From: Fidelibacterota bacterium
GTDB taxonomy: Bacteria; Fidelibacterota; UBA8477; JABMPR01
Direction: 5' to 3'
DNA: 64,000 nucleotides
NCBI GenBank assembly: GCA_016844955.1
Contig: JAERTH010000085.1
Span: forward strand, 1-64,000
The position numbers and the translations under genes were made by a program. The notes below the pieces were generated by a model. It was given only the letters and a program-made list of their open reading frames with translations, was not told the origin of the DNA and did no database searches. Positions 36,141-44,383 of this stretch are shown here, in pieces (position 1 is the stretch's first letter; every line of letters starts with the position of its first letter).

Positions 36141-36176
36141 CTAAAAGCGACCCCTCTTATGCATATCAGGAGTCGC
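36141..36176 (-). terminator. Terminator between the GAPDH gene and tilS
   Basis: Minus strand: 9-bp stem GCGACTCCT/AGGGGTCGC (one wobble) with a 12-nt loop at 36147-36176, followed by TTTTAGTTT. It ends the ccm-GAPDH unit 30 bp after the GAPDH stop and overlaps the very start of tilS by none. Confidence 0.75.
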
Positions 36177-36205
36177 CCTTTGAATTATCTTATTTAGCCT
36201 GAATA

Positions 36206-37279
36206 TTAGACTTCATCAAAAAACCAATCGGATAGTGATTGAATCTTTTGCTCATATGAATTTGGATACATCAACCAGGTCGCAGCTGAGATGGAACTTA
36301 ACAATGAATTCCCATCCTGAGGGGTGAAGCAGTATCCAACCAGTTCCCTGCCCCCATCGATGAGGTGCAAGCTGGGAGTAGAGATGACGGTCTGATTGAG
36401 AATTCGGCCATAGTGTCCATGGTCGCGACCAAATGAGAATACCTGACTGGATAATTTCTTCTCAGTGACGGCTATGAGCGGATTTGACTCCAAAATTTCC
36501 ATGACCTGGGCCATAGTCATGGCCTCTTTCATTTTCAAATTGAAATGCACAATATGCATGTATTGCGTATTCAATTTCATGGCTGAGGAGAAGATATTGA
36601 GGTCATAACCAAGCGTTTTGAACAAGTTAGCTGCATCCTTGGCGTGATGTGTACCATAACGTTCAGATGAATGAGCACCCACTTCAGGTGCAGGAATAAA
36701 ATCATTGGCCTGACTCAGGTCATTTGCGCGTCGAATCATCACAAAGCGACCGTCTAATAAATTTTCCGGATCGCCATTATGCAACCCAACGGTCTTTACC
36801 AGCGTGGAGAGATTGTGTGTATTACACGAAACCACTTGAAGAAATCTATCTTCACCGTGAATCAATGATTCATCATTAATCCCACGGGCATATGGCTTTC
36901 CAAAACCAGTTTCACTTCCCTGGGCAATAAAGCCTGCAGTATTGTGATCATAATTATGATAATACTTCACCTTGTTTTTGTGCCCCACCCCCTTGGGTGT
37001 ACAATCAATGACAACTGCCGCTCTATCAATGGCTTCAATCGTTGAAAATGCTGGGGTAAACCCTATCTCCTTGAATCCTTCAAATGCTTCTTGATCAGTA
37101 ACCAGCCGAGCACCACGTTTCAGAAGGCGACAAACCTTGGCATGTTCACCTTGTAAGGGAGTTCTCTTGTGGAAAGTGATTTCATCAATACCAAGACTCG
37201 ATTTATAGTCCGACAGAAGCCCAATTAGCGGTTCTCCAATAGTTCCAGTTCCAACGACGTGAACGATTTTTTTTGACAT
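36206..37279 (-). CDS. Type II (archaeal-type) glyceraldehyde-3-phosphate dehydrogenase
   Basis: 357 aa. It resembles the archaeal type II GAPDH and not the bacterial GapA. Rossmann motif GTGTIG at 10-15, IDCTPKGVGHKNK at 92-103, the active-site Cys152 in VVSCNTHNL (archaeal enzymes have SCNTTGL), and a His pair at 211-212 (THHAKD). It interconverts glyceraldehyde 3-phosphate and 1,3-bisphosphoglycerate with NAD(P). It follows ccmD by 12 bp and ends in a terminator, so it appears to be the last gene of the cytochrome c maturation unit. Whether a normal gapA exists elsewhere cannot be seen. Confidence 0.82.
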   Translation of the reverse strand: MSKKIVHVVGTGTIGEPLIGLLSDYKSSLGIDEITFHKRTPLQGEHAKVCRLLKRGARLVTDQEAFEGFKEIGFTPAFSTIEAIDRAAVVIDCTPKGVGHKNKVKYYHNYDHNTAGFIAQGSETGFGKPYARGINDESLIHGEDRFLQVVSCNTHNLSTLVKTVGLHNGDPENLLDGRFVMIRRANDLSQANDFIPAPEVGAHSSERYGTHHAKDAANLFKTLGYDLNIFSSAMKLNTQYMHIVHFNLKMKEAMTMAQVMEILESNPLIAVTEKKLSSQVFSFGRDHGHYGRILNQTVISTPSLHLIDGGRELVGYCFTPQDGNSLLSSISAATWLMYPNSYEQKIQSLSDWFFDEV

Positions 37280-37291
37280 GACTTTCCCCGG

Positions 37292-37435
37292 TTATTTTTT
37301 GGAGTCAATTAGCTCTTTTAAAAGTGTCATTTCCTGACTCAGGTGATCCACTTTTTTATTCATGTACCATGTAAAACCGAATATTCCCAGCCAGATGAAA
37401 CTGTAGGCCAGAAAAAGATAGACAAAGGCATCCAT
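37292..37435 (-). CDS. ccmD: CcmD-like small membrane protein
   Basis: 47 aa, one TM helix (VYLFLAYSFIWLGIFGFTWYM) followed by a charged coiled-coil-like tail (KKVDHLSQEMTLLKEL). Size, topology and position directly after ccmC (stop and start adjacent, TAAATG) identify it as CcmD, which helps release holo-CcmE from the CcmABC complex. Easily missed because of its length. Confidence 0.85.
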   Translation of the reverse strand: MDAFVYLFLAYSFIWLGIFGFTWYMNKKVDHLSQEMTLLKELIDSKK

Positions 37436-38128
37436 TTACAGGATCTCCATTTCTTTGAACTGTTTATTTACTAAATCTTCCAATACAAGCAGCTGATATC
37501 GTTTTCTCATCAGGTATACATAAAGCAGTGTGAATGTTGCCAGGGAAAACATGAAAACAAAAAACATGGGCGCTGCCAGGCTCCCGTCACCGCTGGCCAT
37601 TACTGCCTTGGGATGCTGTGTTTCCCACCAGCGAATTGAGTAATAGACGATGGGTACATCGATAAATCCAATAATACCAACCACAGCCGATAAATTTGCG
37701 CGTTTACTGCCATCAGGTAAATATCGACGGAGCATGAGATAGGCAACATAGATCAACCAGAGCACCAACGAGGAGGTCAGACGAGTGTCCCAGGTCCACC
37801 AGATTCCCCAAACTGGCTTGGCCCAGATGGGTCCGGTTATCAGCACCAATGAGATAAATAGCACCCCAATTTCAGCTGAAGCGACGGATATAAGTTCCCA
37901 TTTACGATTTCTTGTTGACAGATATGCTACACTTGAACAAAAAACTACGAAAAAGGCTAAAAATCCCAACCAAGCACTGGGAACATGAAAGTAAAATATT
38001 CTCTGAGCAATCTGTTCTGCTGCGTTTGATGCTTTAATGGGTGGTACCCAACTAAATATCAAAAACATACAGCCCAAAAATGCAATAAGCAGAATAATCA
38101 GCAATGACTTATCTATAGTTGATCTCAT
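37436..38128 (-). CDS. ccmC: Heme exporter CcmC
   Basis: 230 aa with six TM helices. The heme-handling tryptophan-rich motif WGIWWTWDTRLTSSLVL lies in the middle, with a conserved His in FYFHVPSAW before it. CcmC presents heme to CcmE in the periplasm. It lies 42 bp after ccmB and directly before ccmD. Confidence 0.93.
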   Translation of the reverse strand: MRSTIDKSLLIILLIAFLGCMFLIFSWVPPIKASNAAEQIAQRIFYFHVPSAWLGFLAFFVVFCSSVAYLSTRNRKWELISVASAEIGVLFISLVLITGPIWAKPVWGIWWTWDTRLTSSLVLWLIYVAYLMLRRYLPDGSKRANLSAVVGIIGFIDVPIVYYSIRWWETQHPKAVMASGDGSLAAPMFFVFMFSLATFTLLYVYLMRKRYQLLVLEDLVNKQFKEMEIL

Positions 38129-38170
38129 GAAGTTGCCTTTAATTTGTTGAATTCAATTGAACAATCCACT

Positions 38171-38842
38171 CTAATCTTCCAGAATGAAATCGAAAAGCAT
38201 ATACGATAAAGTGAAAAAGATGACATCAAACGCGCCCACACGTAGCAACAGTGGATAAAACGCAGGAGTCACCTCACCACTCACCACCATACCGGTCAGT
38301 GTAACTGACCAAATGATGATTGGGGATACCAGGGGCCAGAGTAACATTGAAAGTAAAATCTGCTGATTACGTGTATGTACAGCCACCGCTGACAAGATGG
38401 TGCCCAGACTGGTAAATCCGATAGTTCCCGCCAGAATCACAGGGATTAGCTTTAACATCTCAAGTGACAGCTGTAAATCATAAAAAATGATGAATATGGG
38501 AAAAATTAGGGCTTCAAACATGAGCATGATCAGGGTTACACTGAGGAATTTTCCCACATATATTTGCCCACCATCAACTGGCATCAACGCCATGGCCCTA
38601 AGATTTCCATTTTCCTTTTCTAGGGCAAATGACTGATTCAGCCCAAACATCCCGGAAAATACAAAAGCAACCCATAGAAGTCCCGGGGCTATTTCCAGCA
38701 TAACTAACCTGGAAACCTCAAATGTAAAATTGAAGATAACAAAGATTAGCAGCGAGAAAATCCACATGGCCAGAATGCTTTCCTTTGAGCGGAATTCCAT
38801 CCTGAGATCTTTTTTGAGAATGGCCAATGCGGCGCGCATCAT
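38171..38842 (-). CDS. ccmB: Heme exporter CcmB
   Basis: 223 aa with six TM helices; the N-terminal LKKDLRMEFRSKESI and FSGMFGLNQSFALEKENGNLRAMALMPV are typical of CcmB, the membrane subunit of the CcmAB ATPase that drives release of heme-loaded CcmE. Overlaps the ccmA stop by 4 bp. Confidence 0.92.
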   Translation of the reverse strand: MMRAALAILKKDLRMEFRSKESILAMWIFSLLIFVIFNFTFEVSRLVMLEIAPGLLWVAFVFSGMFGLNQSFALEKENGNLRAMALMPVDGGQIYVGKFLSVTLIMLMFEALIFPIFIIFYDLQLSLEMLKLIPVILAGTIGFTSLGTILSAVAVHTRNQQILLSMLLWPLVSPIIIWSVTLTGMVVSGEVTPAFYPLLLRVGAFDVIFFTLSYMLFDFILED

Positions 38843-39555
38843 GAGTCATCCTCCCCGCCAATAGCCGAAAAGAATTCACTTCGTAACACATCAGGAGAGG
38901 TTTCGGCCATCACCCCATCTTTCACGATTCTGTGTTTTGCTATGACCACATAGCGATCTGATAATTCCTGGGCTGTATGCAGATCATGAGTGGTCAAAAT
39001 TATGGTCCGGCCCAATTCCTTCTGGGATTTTAACAGAGAAATCAGCATACCAATAGCATGTTGATCCAGACCAGTAAATGGTTCATCAAGAAGTAGGAGT
39101 GCAGGCTGATGTAACAACGCTCTGGCAATTGTCAGGCGCTGGGTCATTCCCCTGCTATATGTGCTGACCAAATCGAATCTACGATGCGTTAGTTCCACAT
39201 CATTGAGAACTTCCTGAATGCGTTGCGTTGCATCAGCTAGCTCATATATCTTTGCATAATACTCAAGATTTTCAACAGCAGTGAGATTACCATATAAAAA
39301 CATCTCGTGTGAGATTACTGCCAGCTTGGCTTTGTTATCATGATCGCTTGGATCTGTACCAAACAAAAGCACTGAACCTTCACTTGGTCGTGAGACACCG
39401 CTGATAATATTGAGTAAAGTAGTTTTCCCAGCACCATTGCGACCCAGGATACTTACAAATTCACCTGGGTTGACAGATAGGTTGACCGAACGTAAGGCAA
39501 TGATACGCCCAAAATCTTTAGACACATTGTCTACCTGTAAAGCAGGTACTGACAA
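38839..39555 (-). CDS. ccmA: Cytochrome c maturation ATPase CcmA
   Basis: 238-aa ABC ATPase. Walker A GRNGAGKT, signature STYSRGMTQRLTIARAL (divergent, without the usual LSGG), Walker B LLLLDEPFTGLD, H-loop TTHD. With ccmB next to it the assignment to CcmA is firm, although the protein alone could be any ABC-2 type ATPase. Starts right after the stop of the preceding unknown gene. Confidence 0.9.
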   Translation of the reverse strand: MSVPALQVDNVSKDFGRIIALRSVNLSVNPGEFVSILGRNGAGKTTLLNIISGVSRPSEGSVLLFGTDPSDHDNKAKLAVISHEMFLYGNLTAVENLEYYAKIYELADATQRIQEVLNDVELTHRRFDLVSTYSRGMTQRLTIARALLHQPALLLLDEPFTGLDQHAIGMLISLLKSQKELGRTIILTTHDLHTAQELSDRYVVIAKHRIVKDGVMAETSPDVLRSEFFSAIGGEDDS

Positions 39556-40707
39556 CTATTTGATCCGATCCAGGGTTTTGTAAACAGACACAAGCCTGTA
39601 CAATACTTTATCACGTTCAGAACTATCCTTATCAGTACTAGCATATTGTTTCAGGAGCGCAATTTTCTGCTCCTTTAGCATCAGAATTGATTCCTGTTTC
39701 ATATCTTCATTTTGTTGGGTTACAGACATGAACAGTGCAATCAACGCGGCCAGAATTAACACACCCGAAATTGCCAGCTCCGTGCTCAAGTCCATTCTGC
39801 TTTCTACAACAATCCGACCTGTATTTTGCTGGTGGTTCGCGTGCTCCTCAGGAGCTGTTTCAGAAATACCCTGTCCCGAAACCTTAAACTGTAGAGTAGT
39901 TCCCGCTTTAACACCATTTATGGAGTAAATGGCCAATCCGTTCTCGTTATCGGTACCCTCCCTGGAAAGTCCGGAGCCACTGATATTCAAGTCCATCGGC
40001 ATTGTATAAACATGATAATGATCGACGTCATATCCAATCTTTTCAATCACCTCGCCGGCTGAATTGTCATAGGGCAGATAATAGGACATGTCAATCTGGG
40101 ATGTACCTGGTTTCAAAGCATAGGGCAATACTTGTCCATCTTCAGTCTGAATAGGTTGCGAGTTGAGGGGCATAGTGCCATTTTTGAAACTGACATTTTC
40201 TACTTCAGTCACATTTTCAGGAAGGAACACCTTCACCACACCAGGTGACTTGAAATACGAAACAGGTGGGTTTGATACATTTTCCAGATCAAGTAATTTT
40301 CGGATGTATAATTGGGTCTCAAATGCATAGATCACAAAGTATGAGTCCACCGCTTTTACGGAAGTTGCTTCTGGTTCTGTATCATAAACAGTTACTGATG
40401 TTTCCCAGGCACTTACACCGGCAGTAGGCACAAACATTTCAGAATAGGTAATACCATTTAGGGTAGCACGGATTAGATATTGACTCTGCCCCTCAGAAGT
40501 GACATCACTGAAAGTTGTTGACCCCGTCACATTGGCGGCAGCGGCAGTTTCAGCCATACCAGAGGATAAATCCATCAAGGCAACACGATCTGCATTTCCT
40601 TTGGTATTGTTAGTACCATTTATGATGTTTACACGCAAGTCTCCAGCGTTCAGGATGCCAGCCAGTAAGATTGACAGGAGGAGGTGTTTTATCACGATGC
40701 GATTCAT
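39556..40707 (-). CDS. Unknown secreted/membrane protein of the ccm cluster
   Basis: 383 aa from ATG 40705-40707 with AAGGAG before it. Signal peptide (about 1-21), then a beta-rich extracytoplasmic part of ~300 residues. Its first ~90 residues (LRVNIINGTNNTKGNADRVAL, then STTFSDVTSEGQ and YLIRATLNGITY) look like a carboxypeptidase-regulatory-like beta-sandwich. A single TM helix is near 312-330 (LAISGVLILAALIALFMSV), with a cytoplasmic helical tail of about 50 residues. Fixed position between the zinc-ribbon protein and ccmA (overlap of 4 bp upstream, none downstream) suggests a part in cytochrome c maturation or in sensing its state. No family name assigned. Confidence 0.75.
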   Translation of the reverse strand: MNRIVIKHLLLSILLAGILNAGDLRVNIINGTNNTKGNADRVALMDLSSGMAETAAAANVTGSTTFSDVTSEGQSQYLIRATLNGITYSEMFVPTAGVSAWETSVTVYDTEPEATSVKAVDSYFVIYAFETQLYIRKLLDLENVSNPPVSYFKSPGVVKVFLPENVTEVENVSFKNGTMPLNSQPIQTEDGQVLPYALKPGTSQIDMSYYLPYDNSAGEVIEKIGYDVDHYHVYTMPMDLNISGSGLSREGTDNENGLAIYSINGVKAGTTLQFKVSGQGISETAPEEHANHQQNTGRIVVESRMDLSTELAISGVLILAALIALFMSVTQQNEDMKQESILMLKEQKIALLKQYASTDKDSSERDKVLYRLVSVYKTLDRIK

Positions 40708-41126
40708 GACAGCTCCTTTCCACATTTCATGCAGAACTTGGCCTCTGGGAGATTTTCACTACCACAAGACGGGCAATTTGATTGCTTTTTAATCTTTTTC
40801 TTGGCCTTTGTTTTTTTGCCAAGATTGGATAGGTCATTTTGGATACGGTCCATGAGACCTGCAGTCTTTTGACCCTCAATTTTCTCTATTACCCGACCTG
40901 CTTCACTGAGAAATGATGCACGGATACTGTTAAAATCCTTTTCGCTTAACCGGCCCATGGCAAAATCAAATTCGAGATCTGCGATATTACCATAGACTCT
41001 CTGTTTGCGATCAGCAAGTTCATCTGCTTCCACATACAGTGATACCCAGGTGCTGTCCTTTTTGAAGAGGGGTACGATGGCCCAGATGAGAAAAGCCACT
41101 CCTGTGAGATAGGCCAGATAACTCAT
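40704..41126 (-). CDS. CcmI/CcmH-like membrane protein with C-terminal zinc ribbon
   Basis: 140 aa. TM helix at about 5-20, then a helical segment (ELADRKQRVYGNIADLEFDFAMGRLSEKDF) that resembles the N-terminal part of CcmI (CycH), which in other bacteria brings apocytochrome to the heme ligation complex. A Lys-rich linker follows (107-116), then a zinc ribbon with CPSCG (118-122) and CMKCG (132-136). The zinc ribbon replaces the TPR domain of CcmI. Overlaps ccmF and the next gene by 4 bp on both sides, so it belongs to the ccm operon. Confidence 0.75.
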   Translation of the reverse strand: MSYLAYLTGVAFLIWAIVPLFKKDSTWVSLYVEADELADRKQRVYGNIADLEFDFAMGRLSEKDFNSIRASFLSEAGRVIEKIEGQKTAGLMDRIQNDLSNLGKKTKAKKKIKKQSNCPSCGSENLPEAKFCMKCGKELS

Positions 41127-43108
41127 TTTGCACCTCCCGATTTGGACTCACGATAATTCGGGAGCATAGCGAAAAGTGTTCCCACCACAAGGATGAAAGC
41201 ACCAATCCAGACCATTGAGACAAATGGATTTCTGTAAACTTGCACGATGACTTTTTCACCGTCATTGCTCATTCCAGAGAGCACAGCATAAATATCTTCA
41301 CGAAGTGTTGTATAGATATCAACTTCTGTGGAAGGCTGTTCTGATGCAAAATAATAGCGCTTCTGAGGACTTATGGTTGAAATGAGACGTCCATTGCGGG
41401 ACATTTCCATTATCAACGTTTCTGCGGAATAGTTGTCATTTTGATCATGAATGATTTCGATGGCTTTAAAATCGTAGGGGCCCAATTGAAAGGAATCACC
41501 TTCTGCAACTTCAGCTCTGGTCTCTGAGTTAAAGGCATTACCTGTGAAACCTATAAACATGACAACCATAGCCACATGAATGATATAACCACCATACCTT
41601 CTGGTATTTTTCCTCGAAAGCATATACAATGCTTTGAGAAAATTTTCACCAGAATTCTTTCTCCGGACCATGGCCCCTTTGATGAACTCAACTACAATAG
41701 TCCACATGACAAAAAAGGAGATGGCGAATGAACCAAGGGCCCAGCCATCTTTGACACCAACAAAGAACAAGATGATAACAAGAACTACACTTCCTAATAT
41801 TGGATAGCCAAAACTACGCTTCATGGTTTCAACAGAAGTGTGCCTCCAGGCCAGAAGTGGCCCTACTCCAGTAAGGAGCAACAATGCCAGCCCAATGGGA
41901 ATCATAATATTGTTGAACCAGGGAGGTCCCACAGTGATTTGATCGCCAGTGAAAATTTCACTGATAACAGGAAATAAGGTTCCCCATAGTACGGCGATAG
42001 TGGCTAACAGGAAGAGCAGATTATTGAAGAGGAAACCACTTTCTCTAGATACCAGAGATTCCATTTCCTCATCCGGTTTAAGGTCTTTCCTTCTATAGAG
42101 CAGTAAAAGGATACTGAGAATTGTAGATAGGCCAATAAACACAGCAAAGGCTGGTCCCAGACCTGAATTGGCAAAGGCATGTACCGAGCTAACGATTCCA
42201 CTACGGGTTAAGAAAGTGCCGAATACTGAAAGTAGATAAGTTGAAATGACCAGCGCCATATTCCAGACTTTGAGCATACCCTTGCGCTCTTGTATCATTA
42301 CCGAGTGCAAATACGCAGTGGCAGTCAACCAGGGTAAAAGGGAAGCATTTTCCACTGGATCCCAGGCCCAATATCCGCCCCATCCAAGTTCGACGTAAGC
42401 CCATTTACCACCTAGCACAATACCGACAGACAGAAAGCCCCAGGTTGTTAAGGCCCAACGTCTGGTAGTATGGATCCAGCCTGTACCAAGCTTACCAGTT
42501 ATCAAGGCAGCGATGGCGAAAGCAAAGGGGACTACAGAGCCTACATAACCAATAAAAAGTATGGGTGGATGAATGATCATGGCAGGATGCTGGAGTAGAG
42601 GATTAAGGCCACGCCCATCCTGCACCGCAAATTCCTGCAGTGTATTTCCAATTTCCTGATACAAGGTTTCGAATGGGTTCGCAATAAAGACACTCAACAC
42701 TGAGAAAAAGGTCATGGTGATTGCTATGGTAAAGATGACATAAGGCATGATGTCATTGTTCTTGTGACGATGTTGATAAGCGACAATCGCACTGAACATG
42801 GTTACAATCCAGGTCCACAGCAAGAGCGAGCCGTTGTGTCCAGCCCAAAGTGCCACCATTTTATAAAACAGTGGTAAGGCAAGGTTGGTGTTGCTGGCGA
42901 CGTATTCAATTGAAAAGTCGCTGGTTACCAATAAGTATTCCAGCGCAAGAACGGCCAGGGTTGTTACTGCAAAGGCCGCATAGGCACCACGTCTGGCAGC
43001 TTCAAGCAAACCACGGCGCTTGGTTACCCCAGCTGCGTAAGCTGTCAGTGCTGTAAAGACACTTATTGGGAATAGAAAAAAGAGAAGGATATTTCCTAGA
43101 TCAGCCAT
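41123..43108 (-). CDS. ccmF: Cytochrome c heme ligase subunit CcmF
   Basis: 661 aa, about 15 TM helices. WWD motif region GGYWAWDPVENASLLPWL, with conserved His residues around it (QHPAMIIHPPILFIGYVG before). CcmF, with CcmH/I, joins heme to the CxxCH of apocytochromes in the periplasm. Located 28 bp after ccmE; its stop overlaps the CcmI-like gene. ccmG and ccmH, the thiol-disulfide part, are not in this cluster. Confidence 0.95.
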   Translation of the reverse strand: MADLGNILLFFLFPISVFTALTAYAAGVTKRRGLLEAARRGAYAAFAVTTLAVLALEYLLVTSDFSIEYVASNTNLALPLFYKMVALWAGHNGSLLLWTWIVTMFSAIVAYQHRHKNNDIMPYVIFTIAITMTFFSVLSVFIANPFETLYQEIGNTLQEFAVQDGRGLNPLLQHPAMIIHPPILFIGYVGSVVPFAFAIAALITGKLGTGWIHTTRRWALTTWGFLSVGIVLGGKWAYVELGWGGYWAWDPVENASLLPWLTATAYLHSVMIQERKGMLKVWNMALVISTYLLSVFGTFLTRSGIVSSVHAFANSGLGPAFAVFIGLSTILSILLLLYRRKDLKPDEEMESLVSRESGFLFNNLLFLLATIAVLWGTLFPVISEIFTGDQITVGPPWFNNIMIPIGLALLLLTGVGPLLAWRHTSVETMKRSFGYPILGSVVLVIILFFVGVKDGWALGSFAISFFVMWTIVVEFIKGAMVRRKNSGENFLKALYMLSRKNTRRYGGYIIHVAMVVMFIGFTGNAFNSETRAEVAEGDSFQLGPYDFKAIEIIHDQNDNYSAETLIMEMSRNGRLISTISPQKRYYFASEQPSTEVDIYTTLREDIYAVLSGMSNDGEKVIVQVYRNPFVSMVWIGAFILVVGTLFAMLPNYRESKSGGAK

Positions 43109-43136
43109 GTGCTAAATCCTATCTGTATATATTTGT

Positions 43137-43556
43137 TTAAACTTCTGGGGATGTGTAATCTGCTTCGTACTTCGAAGCACATTTTGCCTGGATGCGTTCT
43201 GCGTGAAAGATGCCATCATCTTTTAGCTTGCCTGAGACGATAACTTCTGCATCCATTTCGTTGTTGAAAGTGTCAGGTATTGGATCCTTGCCGATGTAAT
43301 GGATTTCCAGCTCAGAATTACCTTCCACAATTGTAAAATCCAAATCCAGATTATTACGAACAATGCTGCCCTTTTTCAGATCGCCGTTTACTTTCAGCGT
43401 TAATGATTTTGCTCTCTCACCAAGCATGTGCACTTCACTTACACTTTTGGAGTATGACATGGTTGTATCTTCTTCCATGCCCTGGACAGCTAAAAGAATC
43501 ACCGCCAGAATGATGACGACTGAACCGATGACAAATTTGAGTTTATTTTTATTCAA
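43137..43556 (-). CDS. ccmE: Heme chaperone CcmE
   Basis: 139 aa. An N-terminal TM anchor (about 6-24) and the OB-fold periplasmic domain. The conserved C-terminal block EVIVSGKLKDDGIFHAERIQAKCASKY is present. At the heme-binding site the usual HDENY is replaced by a CxxxY form: Cys then Tyr in KCASKY. This C-type CcmE, with Cys instead of His, is known from archaea and some bacteria such as Desulfovibrio, where it goes with absence of CcmH. That fits this cluster, which has no ccmH. Confidence 0.88.
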   Translation of the reverse strand: MNKNKLKFVIGSVVIILAVILLAVQGMEEDTTMSYSKSVSEVHMLGERAKSLTLKVNGDLKKGSIVRNNLDLDFTIVEGNSELEIHYIGKDPIPDTFNNEMDAEVIVSGKLKDDGIFHAERIQAKCASKYEADYTSPEV

Positions 43557-43572
43557 GGTGAGGAACTCCTAT

Positions 43573-44367
43573 TTATGATTTGAAGATATTAAGTAATTTA
43601 TCTTTCCACCCTGTTTTTGGTGGTGAAAGGTCAACTGGATATACATCTATGGGTTTTCCAGCTAAAATTTTTCCTGGGTTGTCTTTGAGCAGTAAATTTG
43701 CATATTCTACACCGTATCTCTCTGTTAAACAATCATGTCCGGGTTTTGAATAAAGTGGTCGAGACTCCAGATTATGGCTATCACTCCCCACGAGGTGAAC
43801 AGCATCCCTATCAAATAAAAAGTTTGCTAGTTTTTCAGTGTTGGGTCCCAGACTACCTAAGAAGGAACCGATATCAAGCTGTGTGGGACAACCCATATTT
43901 ATGAGTTCCTCCAGCCTTTGAGGGTCGCGCTGCCAGGGTTTAATACGTTCAGGATGTGCGATAATGGGTGTAATGCCCTTGCGTGTGATATCATAGATAA
44001 TCCGCTCGAGATTATTTGGAACTGAATGAAACGCGAATTCAAGCAATAGATATTTTTTAGCAATGAGTACATCAAGTTCCTCAAGGATAATGGGCAACAT
44101 ATCCTGATAGCGAACTTCAGCTGCAACCGTAACCTTAACTGGAAGATCGTGTTCATCCAATAGACCAAGAACAGTTTGTTTGCCTGCTTCTATCTTATCC
44201 TTCCATGGTTCTGTGCCCTTGATGATATCAGCCTCATATAGGTGAGGCGTCAACACCAGATGCTGCACACCTTGTCTTACCGCCTCCTGAAGCATAGATA
44301 GTGCCACATCATCATTTTTGGCACCGTCATCTACTGCGGGGAGCATATGATTATGAATATCTATCAT
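43573..44367 (-). CDS. PHP-type protein-tyrosine phosphatase (CpsB/YwqE family)
   Basis: 264 aa. PHP-fold metal site HNHMLPAVDDGA at the N terminus, then TPHLYE and further His/Asp residues in HPERIKPW and GSDSHN. This is the manganese-dependent phosphatase family of CpsB (Streptococcus) and YwqE (Bacillus), which dephosphorylates BY-kinases in capsule and exopolysaccharide control. No BY-kinase or capsule locus is in the window. It is followed 16 bp upstream by the mutase gene and precedes ccmE, so it may head the ccm unit or end the metabolic one. Confidence 0.88.
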   Translation of the reverse strand: MIDIHNHMLPAVDDGAKNDDVALSMLQEAVRQGVQHLVLTPHLYEADIIKGTEPWKDKIEAGKQTVLGLLDEHDLPVKVTVAAEVRYQDMLPIILEELDVLIAKKYLLLEFAFHSVPNNLERIIYDITRKGITPIIAHPERIKPWQRDPQRLEELINMGCPTQLDIGSFLGSLGPNTEKLANFLFDRDAVHLVGSDSHNLESRPLYSKPGHDCLTERYGVEYANLLLKDNPGKILAGKPIDVYPVDLSPPKTGWKDKLLNIFKS

Positions 44368-44383
44368 ATCAGTTCAAAGGCAT

